From Mesostigma viride (taxonomy: Eukaryota; Streptophyta; Mesostigmatophyceae; Mesostigmatales; Mesostigmataceae), in the NCBI GenBank assembly GCA_009746045.1, contig RPFO01001946.1, positions 1 to 41,374 of the forward strand: a DNA stretch of 41,374 nucleotides, given 5' to 3'. The translations under genes and the position numbers were made by a program. Under the pieces are notes generated by a model, which made no database searches, was not told the origin of the DNA, and saw only the letters and a list, made by a program, of their open reading frames with translations. The stretch's first letter is position 1. Each line of letters starts with the position of its first letter. This document shows positions 19,301 to 27,072 of the stretch, one piece after another.

Positions 19301-20524
19301 ATGTCCAGAATTCTGAAAGACTGGGTCATGCCTGAGATCAACGGCAAAAAGTTCGAGATGAGGGAGAAATTGAAGGGCAATACGCTGGAAATGTGGGTCC
19401 CGATCCCGCGCGGGTACACGTCCGATCTGGTCACCCACATCCGAAAGGCGTCGGTGCAAAAGACACTCGCGGGTCCGAACAACGGTAGCGCCGCCATGGC
19501 GTACCTCTGCTTGGAGAAAGAGTCCCCCGACACGATGTACCTGGCTTGGTATTACAGTCGTCCGAGACAGTTTCCAAATATTGCCGATGATGCGGAAAAG
19601 GACAAGTTCAAAGGGATGGGTCACCGAATGCTGTGTTACGCGGTCCGTCAGATGAAGCCTTTGATGGATCGATCGGCGGGGACTCTCATGATGACATTGA
19701 ACGCGAGCGGCGGCGATTGCCCTCACGTTGCACCGTATCCCGAGTTGACTCTCGAGGATCTCAAGGAAAAGTTCGAACAGTATCCAAAGTCTCGCGCGCA
19801 CCCCGATGTGAAGGAGGCGTTCCGCACCAAGGACGAGAATTTGCTGCGTATCTATTGGTGCGACATCGAACAAAACCAACAACTCGTGAACAACTACAAG
19901 ACGTACGGTCTTTCTCCGTATAACGAGGAAGACGGTTTCCAAATCCTCATGAAGGGAACCCTCGACAACGTGGAGCGCGCGTGTGCTACGGGGGGCACCC
20001 GCCGTACCCCGACGCTGACGAACCGGGAGAGGGATGTGATCGACCAGTTCTCCGCCCATAGGATCGCGAGGATGAGAGCGGAGAATGACATGATGGAACA
20101 AGAGGACAAGGCGGTACGGGAAATGATGAAGGCCAAGGCGGCGAGGGAGAGGGCCAAGGCGGAGAACGCCATGATGAAACAAGAGGACAATGCGGTACGG
20201 GAAATGATGAGGGCCAAGGCGGCGAGGGAGAGGGCCAAGGCGGAGAACGCCATGATGAAACAAGAGGACAATGCGGGACGTGAGAGGGCGAAGGCGAGAG
20301 CGAGGGCGAGGGCGGAGAACGATATGATGAAACAAGAGGACAATGAGGGGCGGGCAAGGGCAGAGAGAGCGAGGGAAAAGTGGGAAACGCACAAAGCCAC
20401 CGTCCTGGCGATGAAGTTGAAGAACCGCGCACTCATCGCGCATCTGTTAAACCCCAATAACTTCAACCCCGACAAGCGCAAGATGCGCAAAAGACAGCCC
20501 GTGGATTACAGGGAATACGATTAG
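19301..20524 (+). CDS. Possible GNAT-like acetyltransferase with C-terminal coiled-coil repeats
   Basis: 407 residues, intact. The N-terminal ~235 residues look globular, and LMMTLNASGG followed by QNQQLVNNYKTYGLSPY is reminiscent of the last strands and helix of GNAT N-acetyltransferases; this is a weak, by-eye match. Residues ~245-365 form three to four imperfect copies of a ~28-residue unit built on MMKQEDNAVREMM and AKAARERAKAEN, a long charged helix likely to be a coiled coil. The C-terminus is basic. ATGATACACAATG at the start gives a short AT-rich promoter. The end overlaps the convergent membrane-protein gene by four bases. Confidence 0.6.
   Translation: MSRILKDWVMPEINGKKFEMREKLKGNTLEMWVPIPRGYTSDLVTHIRKASVQKTLAGPNNGSAAMAYLCLEKESPDTMYLAWYYSRPRQFPNIADDAEKDKFKGMGHRMLCYAVRQMKPLMDRSAGTLMMTLNASGGDCPHVAPYPELTLEDLKEKFEQYPKSRAHPDVKEAFRTKDENLLRIYWCDIEQNQQLVNNYKTYGLSPYNEEDGFQILMKGTLDNVERACATGGTRRTPTLTNRERDVIDQFSAHRIARMRAENDMMEQEDKAVREMMKAKAARERAKAENAMMKQEDNAVREMMRAKAARERAKAENAMMKQEDNAGRERAKARARARAENDMMKQEDNEGRARAERAREKWETHKATVLAMKLKNRALIAHLLNPNNFNPDKRKMRKRQPVDYREYD
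20077..20390 (+). repeat. In-frame tandem repeat of the coiled-coil region
   Basis: A ~84-bp unit (28 codons) recurs three to four times with few differences; landmarks are GAGAACGCCATGATGAAAC and GAGGACAATGCGGTACGGG. The last unit is shortened. Confidence 0.75.
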
Positions 20525-21696
20525 GCGGCCTTGGGCCGACTCAGCCCCGTCGCGATCTTCGCCATCGTGGTGGTCTGTCCGACCTTGGTGATGAACACGC
20601 CGTACGACGCGAGGAGGGCCACGCATTGGAACAGCAGACTGGCCGAGTCCTTTTTGTTGGCCCGGAAGACGACGGCGCCCGCGGGGACCAGCAGGAGGAC
20701 GACGGAACAGAGCAAGAGGAACCCGATCTCAAACCGGTTCGACTTGGCCGCCGGGACCAGCCGGATCTTGCCCTCCGCGTCGAGCTCCACGTCCTTACGG
20801 GTCCAGTACATGTTCCTCGCGTGGCTCGCGAACGTCGCGAAACTCAGCCCGGCGCTCCCCCCGTCGAAGAATACCTCGTTCAGCTTCTTCATTTTCGTTT
20901 CCTTGTCATCCTTGCTCGCGACGACGAGGGCGGCGTTGTTCACGTGCGCGACGACGTGATCCATCGGGACCGCGATGCCTTTCATCAAACCCCACGACAC
21001 GAGTTCCGTGACGCCGGTCAGACACGTCATGACGGCGGACATCAGGACGAGTTTCCAGCTGGTCGACCGGCGTCCGGCAATCGCGGTCACGATCGCCATC
21101 GAGAAGGTGATCAGGGTGGGCGACAGCAGCTTCAAGGTCAGCTTCCAGTCGTCCTTCTCCAACCGCGGCACCCGTTTCGACTCCTCCGCGATCTTGTTGT
21201 ACGTGTCCGCGTAGAACGGGATGACGGCCAGCTTGACGAACAGGTACTGTCCGAGCAAGATCACGCCCAGGGATCCGAGCGTAGACACGCTCACGGTCCA
21301 CCACCCCTCCTCCACCGGCGTCCTCTCGGCCCGCCCGCGCAAGGCGTAGTACGAGGCCCCCGCCCCGAGCACGGCGAGCAGGACGTACGACACCATCGTG
21401 AGCCACATGACCCCCGCCCCCCCCATGTCATCGTATACCTTCTCGGCCCCGCCGTCCTTGACAGCCACGCTCTTGACCACGCGATCCGCGAGCATGTCCA
21501 TCCCCACGTCTTCCGGAAGAATGGGATCGCTGGCCCCCTCGCCCAACTGAGACGCCACCTGTCTCCGGATGGCCTTTTTCGCGGCGGTGTTGATCTCCAG
21601 ACGGATGTACAGCAAGAGCAGCATCATCTCGATGCCCATGACGAACGAGGACATGACGGCCGTGCCGCCCCACAGGGTCAGAGCGTCTCTTGCCAT
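20521..21696 (-). CDS. Polytopic membrane protein, unrecognised
   Basis: 391 residues from the ATG at 21696 (MARDALTLWGG), preferred over the longer frame because the upstream part is basic, poorly structured and runs through the promoter. Hydrophobic segments lie at residues ~8-32 (TAVMSSFVMGIEMMLLLLYI), ~100-120 (MWLTMVSYVLLAVLGAGA), ~138-160 (STLGSLGVILLGQYLF), ~200-215, ~225-245, ~325-345 (IGFLLLCSVVLLLVPAG) and ~358-375, so about seven spans. I recognise no transporter or fusion-protein signature. ACCATAGATACAAGAGG precedes the start. Confidence 0.65.
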   Translation of the reverse strand: MARDALTLWGGTAVMSSFVMGIEMMLLLLYIRLEINTAAKKAIRRQVASQLGEGASDPILPEDVGMDMLADRVVKSVAVKDGGAEKVYDDMGGAGVMWLTMVSYVLLAVLGAGASYYALRGRAERTPVEEGWWTVSVSTLGSLGVILLGQYLFVKLAVIPFYADTYNKIAEESKRVPRLEKDDWKLTLKLLSPTLITFSMAIVTAIAGRRSTSWKLVLMSAVMTCLTGVTELVSWGLMKGIAVPMDHVVAHVNNAALVVASKDDKETKMKKLNEVFFDGGSAGLSFATFASHARNMYWTRKDVELDAEGKIRLVPAAKSNRFEIGFLLLCSVVLLLVPAGAVVFRANKKDSASLLFQCVALLASYGVFITKVGQTTTMAKIATGLSRPKAA

Positions 21697-21847
21697 CCTC
21701 TTGTATCTATGGTACACTACGACAATTTCCTCCGTCGCGCCCTCCGACGTCGGTCGTTTCGACAAATCCCGACGAGAGATTTGTCGACCGACGAACGCCC
21801 GCGGGCTCTCGACGGATCCATTTTTTTGTAGTCGTTTGTGTGGCAAA

Positions 21848-22117
21848 ATGACCCCGCGGTGCGCGGGCAGGACGAAAGACGGTAAACGATGCCACCGCGA
21901 GGCCGACGACGGCAAACGGAAGTGCGGTCTGCACGCGAAAAGGGATTCAAACCGCAGCGACGTTTATTATTTCTCCGACTCTACTAAATGGATTGCGTGG
22001 TCGAAGGAGTCGCACGACCCCACCCGAGCCGCGACAAGCGCACGCAGGTGCTCGTGTGCGGAACCAACAAGCAGGGCGACACCAAGTTCCGACTGCCCTA
22101 CCCCGTCACCTCCGTGA
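21848..22117 (+). CDS. Small C-C-C-H zinc-binding protein
   Basis: The ATG at 21848 follows an AT-rich patch (TTTTTTTGTAG). The first 30 residues hold CAGRTKDGKRCHREADDGKR then KCGLHAK, a Cys-x6-G-x2-Cys ... Cys-x2-His layout seen in small giant-virus zinc proteins. A paralogue is at 27819-28106 and a longer relative of the motif opens the gene at 34135. The frame stays open to 22117 but overlaps the next gene from 21988 on. The true end is thus uncertain, and a stop before 21988 may have been lost. Confidence 0.5.
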   Translation: MTPRCAGRTKDGKRCHREADDGKRKCGLHAKRDSNRSDVYYFSDSTKWIAWSKESHDPTRAATSARRCSCAEPTSRATPSSDCPTPSPP

Positions 22118-22523
22118 AGTCGTGTCGCCTGGTGTGGGCTTCGGTGCCTGGCGTCTCCTCGACGACGACGGCCGCCTACGTCAAGGTCGGCGGATACGCC
22201 ATCAACAAGGTGCACGCGGCCATCCCTATCCACTCGTCGATGAACCCGCTCGACTTCTCGTCGGGCCGAGGCCACTTTTTTGTCATCCCCAACTCCGTCG
22301 AGACGTACGTCCCGAAGAACGAGACCGACGAGGTGGTGCTTTTCTCGCCCGAACTGTCCAACGTGACGGAGGTCGAAGTCGAACTCTATCCTTTGCCCGA
22401 CACCCGTCCACGTGCCCCTCCCAGCACGCCCCCCACCCCCCTCCCGGTCTCCGCGGCCAGCTCATGGACTTGGGCACCGACACCTTTTCCATGTTACTCG
22501 AGTTCGTCTCGTCCCATCGCTAA
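21988..22523 (+). pseudogene. Beta-rich protein, possibly structural, one frameshift
   Basis: The ATG at 21988 lies behind TTTATTATTTC. The first ~140 residues are beta-strand-like with a regular pattern (TKFRLPYPVTSVKSCRLVWA, AYVKVGGYAINKVHAAIPI, VELYPLPD), suggesting a beta-sandwich such as a minor virion protein. That is inference only. Near 22400-22440 the frame must shift to reach MDLGTDTFSMLLEFVSSHR and the TAA at 22521-22523; without the shift it runs on into unrelated antisense sequence. Confidence 0.5.
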
Positions 22524-22876
22524 GAGTAGAGGTCCTCGTACTGCCCGGTCCACAGGATGGTCCGGGGCTTGGGATCGACGGCGACGGCGTTGTACGCCTT
22601 CTGCTTCTCCGCGGCACGCAGACGAGACTCCTCGAGTCGCGCGATCTGCGCCGCTCGACGAGCCTCCGACACAAGGAACATGGACTCCAGATCCGCGTGG
22701 GTCAGCTGTCGCAACCCAGTTGGGTTCCAGTCGTCCGTGTTCGGAGACACGTACGGCACGGCCTCTTTGTCGGCCGCGCGGAACTCGGACTCGTACGGAT
22801 ACTCGGACCGGTTGACGGACCGCTTCTTCCCCGCTCCGGGCGCGAACACGAGACCGCGGACCACAGACTTGTCCAT
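22520..22876 (-). CDS. Small charged protein, unrecognised
   Basis: 118 residues from ATG at 22876 (MDKSVVRGLVFAPGAGKKRS). A basic N-terminus is followed by YPYESEFRAADKEAVPYVSP and a C-terminal helix rich in Arg, Ala and Glu. GAAATATACAGGCGGAG before the ATG is an AT-rich promoter patch. The end overlaps the plus-strand gene before it by four bases. Confidence 0.55.
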   Translation of the reverse strand: MDKSVVRGLVFAPGAGKKRSVNRSEYPYESEFRAADKEAVPYVSPNTDDWNPTGLRQLTHADLESMFLVSEARRAAQIARLEESRLRAAEKQKAYNAVAVDPKPRTILWTGQYEDLYS

Positions 22877-22907
22877 CTCCGCCTGTATATTTCTACCCCA
22901 ACATATT

Positions 22908-23291
22908 TCAGTTCCACGAGCCTCGCTCGATCGCACGGATGGCGTCGGCGATCTTCCGGCCCATCAACTCGGCCCCCTCGCCCCTCCCGCTCGGCCGGGG
23001 CACGGGATCGTTCTCCCTCGCGCCCCTCTCCGCGAACCGCTGCTCGAACCGGTTTTCCAGTCGGGGGTCGAACTCGAGAGGCACGAACGGCAAGATGACG
23101 GGAGGCGGCGCGGGGGACACGCTCGCCATGGCCTTCGCCGCCGTCGCGAGGTCGAGACCGAACGCGGCGGCCCACCCCATCGGCGCCAGAGGACCCGGGT
23201 CCACCCCTACGGGCGTGGGGAGCGCGCTTTGTGGTAACGAGATCTGCGGTGACACGGCCCCGTCAAACGGAGCGCCCTCGAAGTCCGCCAT
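22908..23291 (-). CDS. Small Pro/Ala-rich protein, unrecognised
   Basis: 127 residues. A Pro-rich first half (TPVGVDPGPLAPMGW, SPAPPPVILPFVPLEF) is followed by a charged helical tail (RLENRFEQRFAERGARENDP). The start is spanned by GTATAAGATGG, the same 11 bases as at the start at 23496, which supports the start and marks a shared promoter element. Confidence 0.6.
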   Translation of the reverse strand: MADFEGAPFDGAVSPQISLPQSALPTPVGVDPGPLAPMGWAAAFGLDLATAAKAMASVSPAPPPVILPFVPLEFDPRLENRFEQRFAERGARENDPVPRPSGRGEGAELMGRKIADAIRAIERGSWN

Positions 23292-23293
23292 CT
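23283..23293 (-). promoter_or_regulatory. Start-overlapping TATAAGATGG element (approximate position)
   Basis: GTATAAGATGG on the minus strand, with its ATG as the start of the 22908-23291 gene (position good to a few bases). It is identical to the one at ~23489-23499 on the plus strand. Confidence 0.55.
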
Positions 23294-23318
23294 TATACCG
23301 TACACAATGGAAAGAAAA

Positions 23319-23441
23319 TTAGCCCCCGCCGAACGGCATCATGATGAAGGGGGCCCTCGCGTGATGCCGGCGACGCCGGTGAGCGGCGCCGGAGTGGCTC
23401 CTCTTGATGAACCTGCCCGTGGTCTTGCTCCGAAGCGGCAT
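23319..23441 (-). CDS. 40-residue basic peptide, possible tiny gene
   Basis: ATG at 23441 to TAA at 23319-23321. It starts MPLRSKTTGRFIKRSHSG, then has a run of Arg and His (HRRRRHHAR), and ends APFIMMPFGGG. It fills the gap between two genes that have their own TATAAGATGG starts, and GTGTATACCAAACCAAAC stands upstream of its ATG. Composition recalls small DNA-condensing virion peptides, but length alone makes this uncertain. Confidence 0.35.
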   Translation of the reverse strand: MPLRSKTTGRFIKRSHSGAAHRRRRHHARAPFIMMPFGGG

Positions 23442-23488
23442 GTTTGGTTTGGTATACACGAAGGACAGATTTTATTTTGGACGGATGG

Positions 23489-23499
23489 GTATAAGATGG
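23489..23499 (+). promoter_or_regulatory. Start-overlapping TATAAGATGG element (approximate position)
   Basis: GTATAAGATGG includes the ATG at 23496 and matches the element at the divergent gene start at 23291. Confidence 0.55.
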
Positions 23500-23954
23500 A
23501 CCGACTGTGGATCGCGATCATCGCATTGTCGATCGCCATCGCGTTCCTGATCCTCTATCTCGCGAGTCGCAGGCGACGCGGGAACGGGGCGCGGACCGTG
23601 ACGCCGGACAAGATCGACCCGACGTACGCGGGCACCCCCTTGTTCCCCGTGTCGCGCGCCACCGGCGAGCAGTTCGCCGAGAAGAAGCGAGAGCACCGCG
23701 AGTTCCAGTGGAAGTCGGTGGACGGCGCGACGACGCGCTTGCGACTCGTGTCCGCCGACGGGAAACTCGGCCTGGTCGAGATCGTGTCGTCGCCCGAACA
23801 GTCGAACCACGTGCCCATCGAGGTGCAGCGGGCCAGCGGCGTGGGCGTGATGGACGCGGAGACGGCCGTACAAACGATTCGCGACAAAAACGCGCCCGAT
23901 TGGACGGTAGCTGGAGGGGGTCCGGTCGGCATGTCGTCCGCCTACGAGACATGA
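23496..23954 (+). CDS. N-terminally anchored membrane protein
   Basis: 152 residues. The ATG at 23496 (MDRLWIAIIALSIAIAFLIL) gives a clean N-terminal signal-anchor followed by the basic stop-transfer ASRRRRGNGAR. The upstream frame back to 23307 is antisense to the 40-residue peptide and is not needed. The remainder is soluble with strand-like segments (TRLRLVSADGKLGLVEIVSS). GGGTATAAGATGG covers the start. Its TGA overlaps the ATG of the next gene (ATGATG), indicating coupled expression. Candidate virion or entry-complex-type protein by layout only. Confidence 0.6.
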   Translation: MDRLWIAIIALSIAIAFLILYLASRRRRGNGARTVTPDKIDPTYAGTPLFPVSRATGEQFAEKKREHREFQWKSVDGATTRLRLVSADGKLGLVEIVSSPEQSNHVPIEVQRASGVGVMDAETAVQTIRDKNAPDWTVAGGGPVGMSSAYET

Positions 23955-24076
23955 TGTACGTCGTCTTGAAGCGCGTCGACTCGACCGACCACAAACTGGT
24001 CCTGTTCCGCCCCGTCGTCGTAACCGAAAACAAGGCGTTCAAGGACGTGTCGGCCAGCCGACGGGAAGACGAGTAG
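23951..24076 (+). CDS. 41-residue protein overlapping the gene before it
   Basis: ATG at 23951 overlaps the previous stop, and TAG is at 24074-24076. It has strand-like MMYVVLKRVDSTDHKLVLFR and then a charged tail ending RREDE. Function unknown. The tight overlap is the main support. Confidence 0.4.
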   Translation: MMYVVLKRVDSTDHKLVLFRPVVVTENKAFKDVSASRREDE

Positions 24077-24120
24077 AAAGGTCGGTCCGGCGGGATGTCA
24101 TTGACGCACCGATCGCAACC

Positions 24121-24638
24121 ATGCTCGCGACTTCCGCATTCCAACACCCGACGGTCCGTCGTCTCCGCGCCTGTCCCCACGGGCGCGTGCCGTGGTGGAC
24201 GTGCGCCCACTGCGTGTACCGCACCGAACCGGATCCCCCTTGCGACCCGGCCCCAAAGTCGAAGAAGAGCGGCTGCGTCCACGGGCGCAGCAAGAGGAGG
24301 TGTCAGGTGTGCACCCCCTCCTCCTACTGTCCGTGCGGGAGTTCAAGTACAGCTGCCACGCGTGCAAGGGCTCCGCCTTGTGCGAACACGACAAACAACG
24401 ATCCCGGTGCCGCGAATGTAAAGAGAAACGGACCGGCGGGAGCCAGATTTGCGCGCACCTCCGCCTGCGAGGCGAGTGCAGAGACTGTCGTCTACTCGGA
24501 GAAGGGGGCGGGGGACTGTGCGAGTGCGACCCCCCCAGGCGGCGGCGGCATTGCAAGGCCTGTCGCTCGCGAAACGAAACGCGCGACCGTGGTGTCGACG
24601 CAAAACAAGATGTGCATGAGTTGCCCGAGGGCGAATAA
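24121..24638 (+). pseudogene. Cys/His-repeat zinc protein, one frameshift
   Basis: At least five copies of a C-x-H/C-x(6-7)-C-x2-C unit: CPHGRVPWWTCAHC, CVHGRSKRRCQVC, CEHDKQRSRCREC, CAHLRLRGECRDC and CECDPPRRRRHCKAC. The first two are in the frame from the ATG at 24121 and the last three in the frame ending at 24638, so a shift near 24320-24370 has split the gene. Such CxH...CxxC arrays are known from giant viruses and some eukaryotes and probably bind zinc; their role is not clear. The last ~150 bp overlap the convergent membrane-protein gene. Confidence 0.7.
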
Positions 24639-24797
24639 GGATGCAAACATGATAATAAAGTTTATTTCCCAATACCGACTCAACATCCATGCAATGAGGA
24701 TCGTGCCCACTAGGTCCACAACCGCTACGTCTAAGATCCTGTACGCGTGCGCGCCCTCTCGGGGCGCTCCGAACACGTCTTTCCACTCGCAAGCCAT
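24492..24797 (-). CDS. Small two-span membrane protein
   Basis: 101 residues from ATG at 24797. Two hydrophobic segments (VVDLVGTILIAWML and FIIMFASLFALGQLMHILF) are separated by a short SRYWEIN turn. A Pro/Gly tail follows and is the part that overlaps the Cys/His-repeat gene. TCTATAGTACGA lies just before the ATG. A real gene by composition, but the overlap means the C-terminus could end differently. Confidence 0.55.
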   Translation of the reverse strand: MACEWKDVFGAPREGAHAYRILDVAVVDLVGTILIAWMLSRYWEINFIIMFASLFALGQLMHILFCVDTTVARFVSRATGLAMPPPPGGVALAQSPAPFSE

Positions 24798-24802
24798 TCG
24801 TA

Positions 24803-25912
24803 CTATAGAGCCCGAGGATTATCCGCGAGCCGCACCCCTTTCACCCAATCGGCTTTGACGCCCTTGATCTTCTTGTCGGAAACGAACTCGATCCCGCTGG
24901 GCTCGAAGATGGCGCGCAGGTCCTCGACGGTCGTCCTCCCTTCCCGGCGTGCCACAGCGGGTCCCCAGAAACTGGCCGAGGTAGGCCTTGCGAAAATCCT
25001 TCACTTTGGTGTACCCGTCCTTGCACAGGACGACGAGGGGGGACGCCAAGAACGCCTCCGCGTTCTCGAGGGTGGGCACGGCCGCGGGCGCCGCTTCCGA
25101 CGCGCGCTCGGGGACGGCGGGGTCGGGACGGTCGGGCGCATCCTCGTCCTCGAACGTGCGCAGGGAGTCCCAGGGTGGCCAACGAGCCCTCTCGTGGAAG
25201 AAGTCCATCCGCCCGCGCTTGAAGTTCGGGTTCATGTCCCACACCTTGTCACTGAGTCTGCGGCGATGCTCGAGCATCCACCTCTTGACTTCCCGCGGCA
25301 CGCGCGCCTTCTTCTGCGCCATGACGAGGAAGAGCGCGTGCAAGTGGCAGGTCTTGTACTTCTCCTCGGTGCCGAGATTCTCGACGCCTGTCCTGTCCAG
25401 CCTGTCGATGATCTCGTTGGTGAGCTCGTCCTTCACGCCGTCGCCCGCATACTTCATGAGCGCGCCCGCCACCATCCCGAGACGCGTGCGGCCCTTGAAG
25501 ACCGCGAAATCCGACAGGTCGAGGTCCGACATCACTCCGTTGGACACGACCCCGCGGTTGTCGTTGACGAAGAAACCGGTGGTCCGCTTCGTCCCGAGCC
25601 CACCGCCGCACGAGTACCCGTGCCGCTCGAAGAGCGCGTTCCAGAACCGCTTGTCCTGTTGGAACCGCGCCTCGTGGTCGTACCTGTCCCCCCCTTGTCC
25701 TCCATGAAATCGGAGAACGCCTCGAACACGCGCGCGGTCTTGGCCGTGTGCTCCGGCCCCTTGACGACGCGGTCCGTCTCGAGGAACTCGTGAAAGAGCC
25801 GCGCCAGACGCGTCTCCTCGTCCGTGAGAGATCGGTAAAGCGGCTCGTCGAGGGCCCGCAGCAGCTCGTCGACGCGCGCGCGGTCATCCTCGGATGACCA
25901 GTCGGTCGCCAT
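24803..25912 (-). pseudogene. ~370-residue protein, two frameshifts, unrecognised
   Basis: The start is MATDWSSEDDRARVDELLRA at 25912. The first frame runs to a six-G run near 25695, where a shift leads into the frame holding DRYDHEARFQQDKRFWNALF, then GGGLGTKRTTGFFVNDNRG and a long helical middle. A second shift near 24960 leads to TVEDLRAIFEPSGIEFVSDK and the stop at 24803-24805. The C-terminal piece (about 90 residues with YTKVKDFRKAYLGQFLG) may be a small winged-helix-like domain; that is a guess from the pattern. The start overlaps the end of the gene upstream by 29 bases. Confidence 0.55.
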
Positions 25913-26273
25913 GTCGCTCGACGACGCGTGTCGGCTCGTCGCACTCATCCTGCTCGAAGGCGGACCCGACTCTCTTGATGGAGGAGGCGAGGAGGAGGAT
26001 ACGCCCCGCGACCTGCTCCGGAAACACCGACGACTTGAGAGCGATCTTCTCGATGGCCTCGTCCGCTGCCTCGACGCAGACTTCCAACACGTCCTTCCAG
26101 TCGCCTTCCGGAAACTTTTGCTTGCGAATAATTTGGCCGGCGATGACGACGTTCTTGCCCACGCAGTACTCGGCTACCTCGTCCTCGTCGATGGACACTC
26201 GCTCCAGAACGATTTCGTCGCACGCGGACAGGTGGCGGGTGTAGAAGTCGACGAGTCGCAGCGCACGTTCCAT
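25884..26273 (-). CDS. 129-residue protein, unrecognised
   Basis: An intact frame from ATG at 26273, MERALRLVDFYTRHLSACDE, with alternating strand and helix (VVIAGQIIRKQKFPEGDWKD) suggesting a small globular alpha/beta protein. ACTATACTATAAATTTG lies just upstream and is shared with the divergent OTU gene. Its end overlaps the start of the 24803-25912 gene. Confidence 0.6.
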   Translation of the reverse strand: MERALRLVDFYTRHLSACDEIVLERVSIDEDEVAEYCVGKNVVIAGQIIRKQKFPEGDWKDVLEVCVEAADEAIEKIALKSSVFPEQVAGRILLLASSIKRVGSAFEQDECDEPTRVVERHGDRLVIRG

Positions 26274-26313
26274 CCACCGACAAATTTATAGTATAGTGTA
26301 TGTTCGATATTCG
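26274..26313. promoter_or_regulatory. Divergent TATA-rich promoter
   Basis: A 40-bp gap, AAATTTATAGTATAGTGTATG, carries TATA-like motifs readable on both strands between the 129-residue gene and the OTU gene. Confidence 0.5.
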
Positions 26314-27060
26314 ATGCGCGGAGGCCTCGCGAGGAGGCGAGACCGGGGCTTTATGGAGTCCGGAATCGTGTCGGCTCGAACCGCGACGACATCCCGCGCG
26401 CCCCGCGCAGACCGACACGTCGCGATCCCGTCCGTCCGCATGATGGACGGCTCGGATCGCACGGACCGCGTGCGAACGGTCGAGTGCGGATCGGCTCCTT
26501 GGAACAACTGTTTCTACCGCAGCGTCCTTGCGAGCCTGTACCCCGAGAGGTACCCCGCCCCGTCCACGAACGAACGGCTGTCCGTCGACGGATCCGATCT
26601 GCGCCGACGAGCGACCCGCGAACTGGCGAAGGATCCGCACCTCTTGCGACTGGGGTTGTCGTCTTCCGACCGGCCGCGCACCGCGCAAGAGTACCTGCAA
26701 GCGCACTGGGACCGCGAGATGGCGGACTCGCCGCAGATCGAGGCGACGGCGCGCGCGTTGCGTTCGCGGATCCTGGTCTACAACGACTACGGCCGCGGGG
26801 ACGTGCGCGTGCACGAGTTCGGACGGCGGTACGCCGGCGGACCGGCGCGCGTCTACTACTACTTCGACCGCCTCGGAGGGCCGGACCAGTCGGGCCACTA
26901 CCAGATGGCGCTGGCGCCCTCGCCCCCTCCCGCCGCGGTCAAACCGAAACGCGGACTGCTTACGACGCTGGGCACTCTGTTCGTGGACACGGACGGTGAT
27001 CGCGATTACGAAGGACTACGCGAAAGTTTCAGCACAGGACTCATGTTTCGTGGGTTGTAA
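26314..27060 (+). CDS. OTU-like cysteine protease (probable deubiquitinase)
   Basis: 248 residues, unbroken. The catalytic-Cys region SAPWNNCFYRSVLASL (Cys66) takes the place of the usual D-G-x-C-L-F-R, and the C-terminal catalytic-His strand GPDQSGHYQMAL (His195) is in the expected position. Between them are the helix RRATRELAKDPHLL, the WDREMADSPQIEATARAL segment seen before the core strands, and strands RILVYNDYG and ARVYYYFDRL. OTU enzymes remove ubiquitin from proteins, and large DNA viruses use them against host responses. The Asp that usually precedes the Cys is replaced by Asn, so activity is not assured. The first ~60 residues are Arg-rich and disordered; ATG at 26353 is an alternative start. 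Confidence 0.75.
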   Translation: MRGGLARRRDRGFMESGIVSARTATTSRAPRADRHVAIPSVRMMDGSDRTDRVRTVECGSAPWNNCFYRSVLASLYPERYPAPSTNERLSVDGSDLRRRATRELAKDPHLLRLGLSSSDRPRTAQEYLQAHWDREMADSPQIEATARALRSRILVYNDYGRGDVRVHEFGRRYAGGPARVYYYFDRLGGPDQSGHYQMALAPSPPPAAVKPKRGLLTTLGTLFVDTDGDRDYEGLRESFSTGLMFRGL

Positions 27061-27072
27061 ACGCATCTTTAT

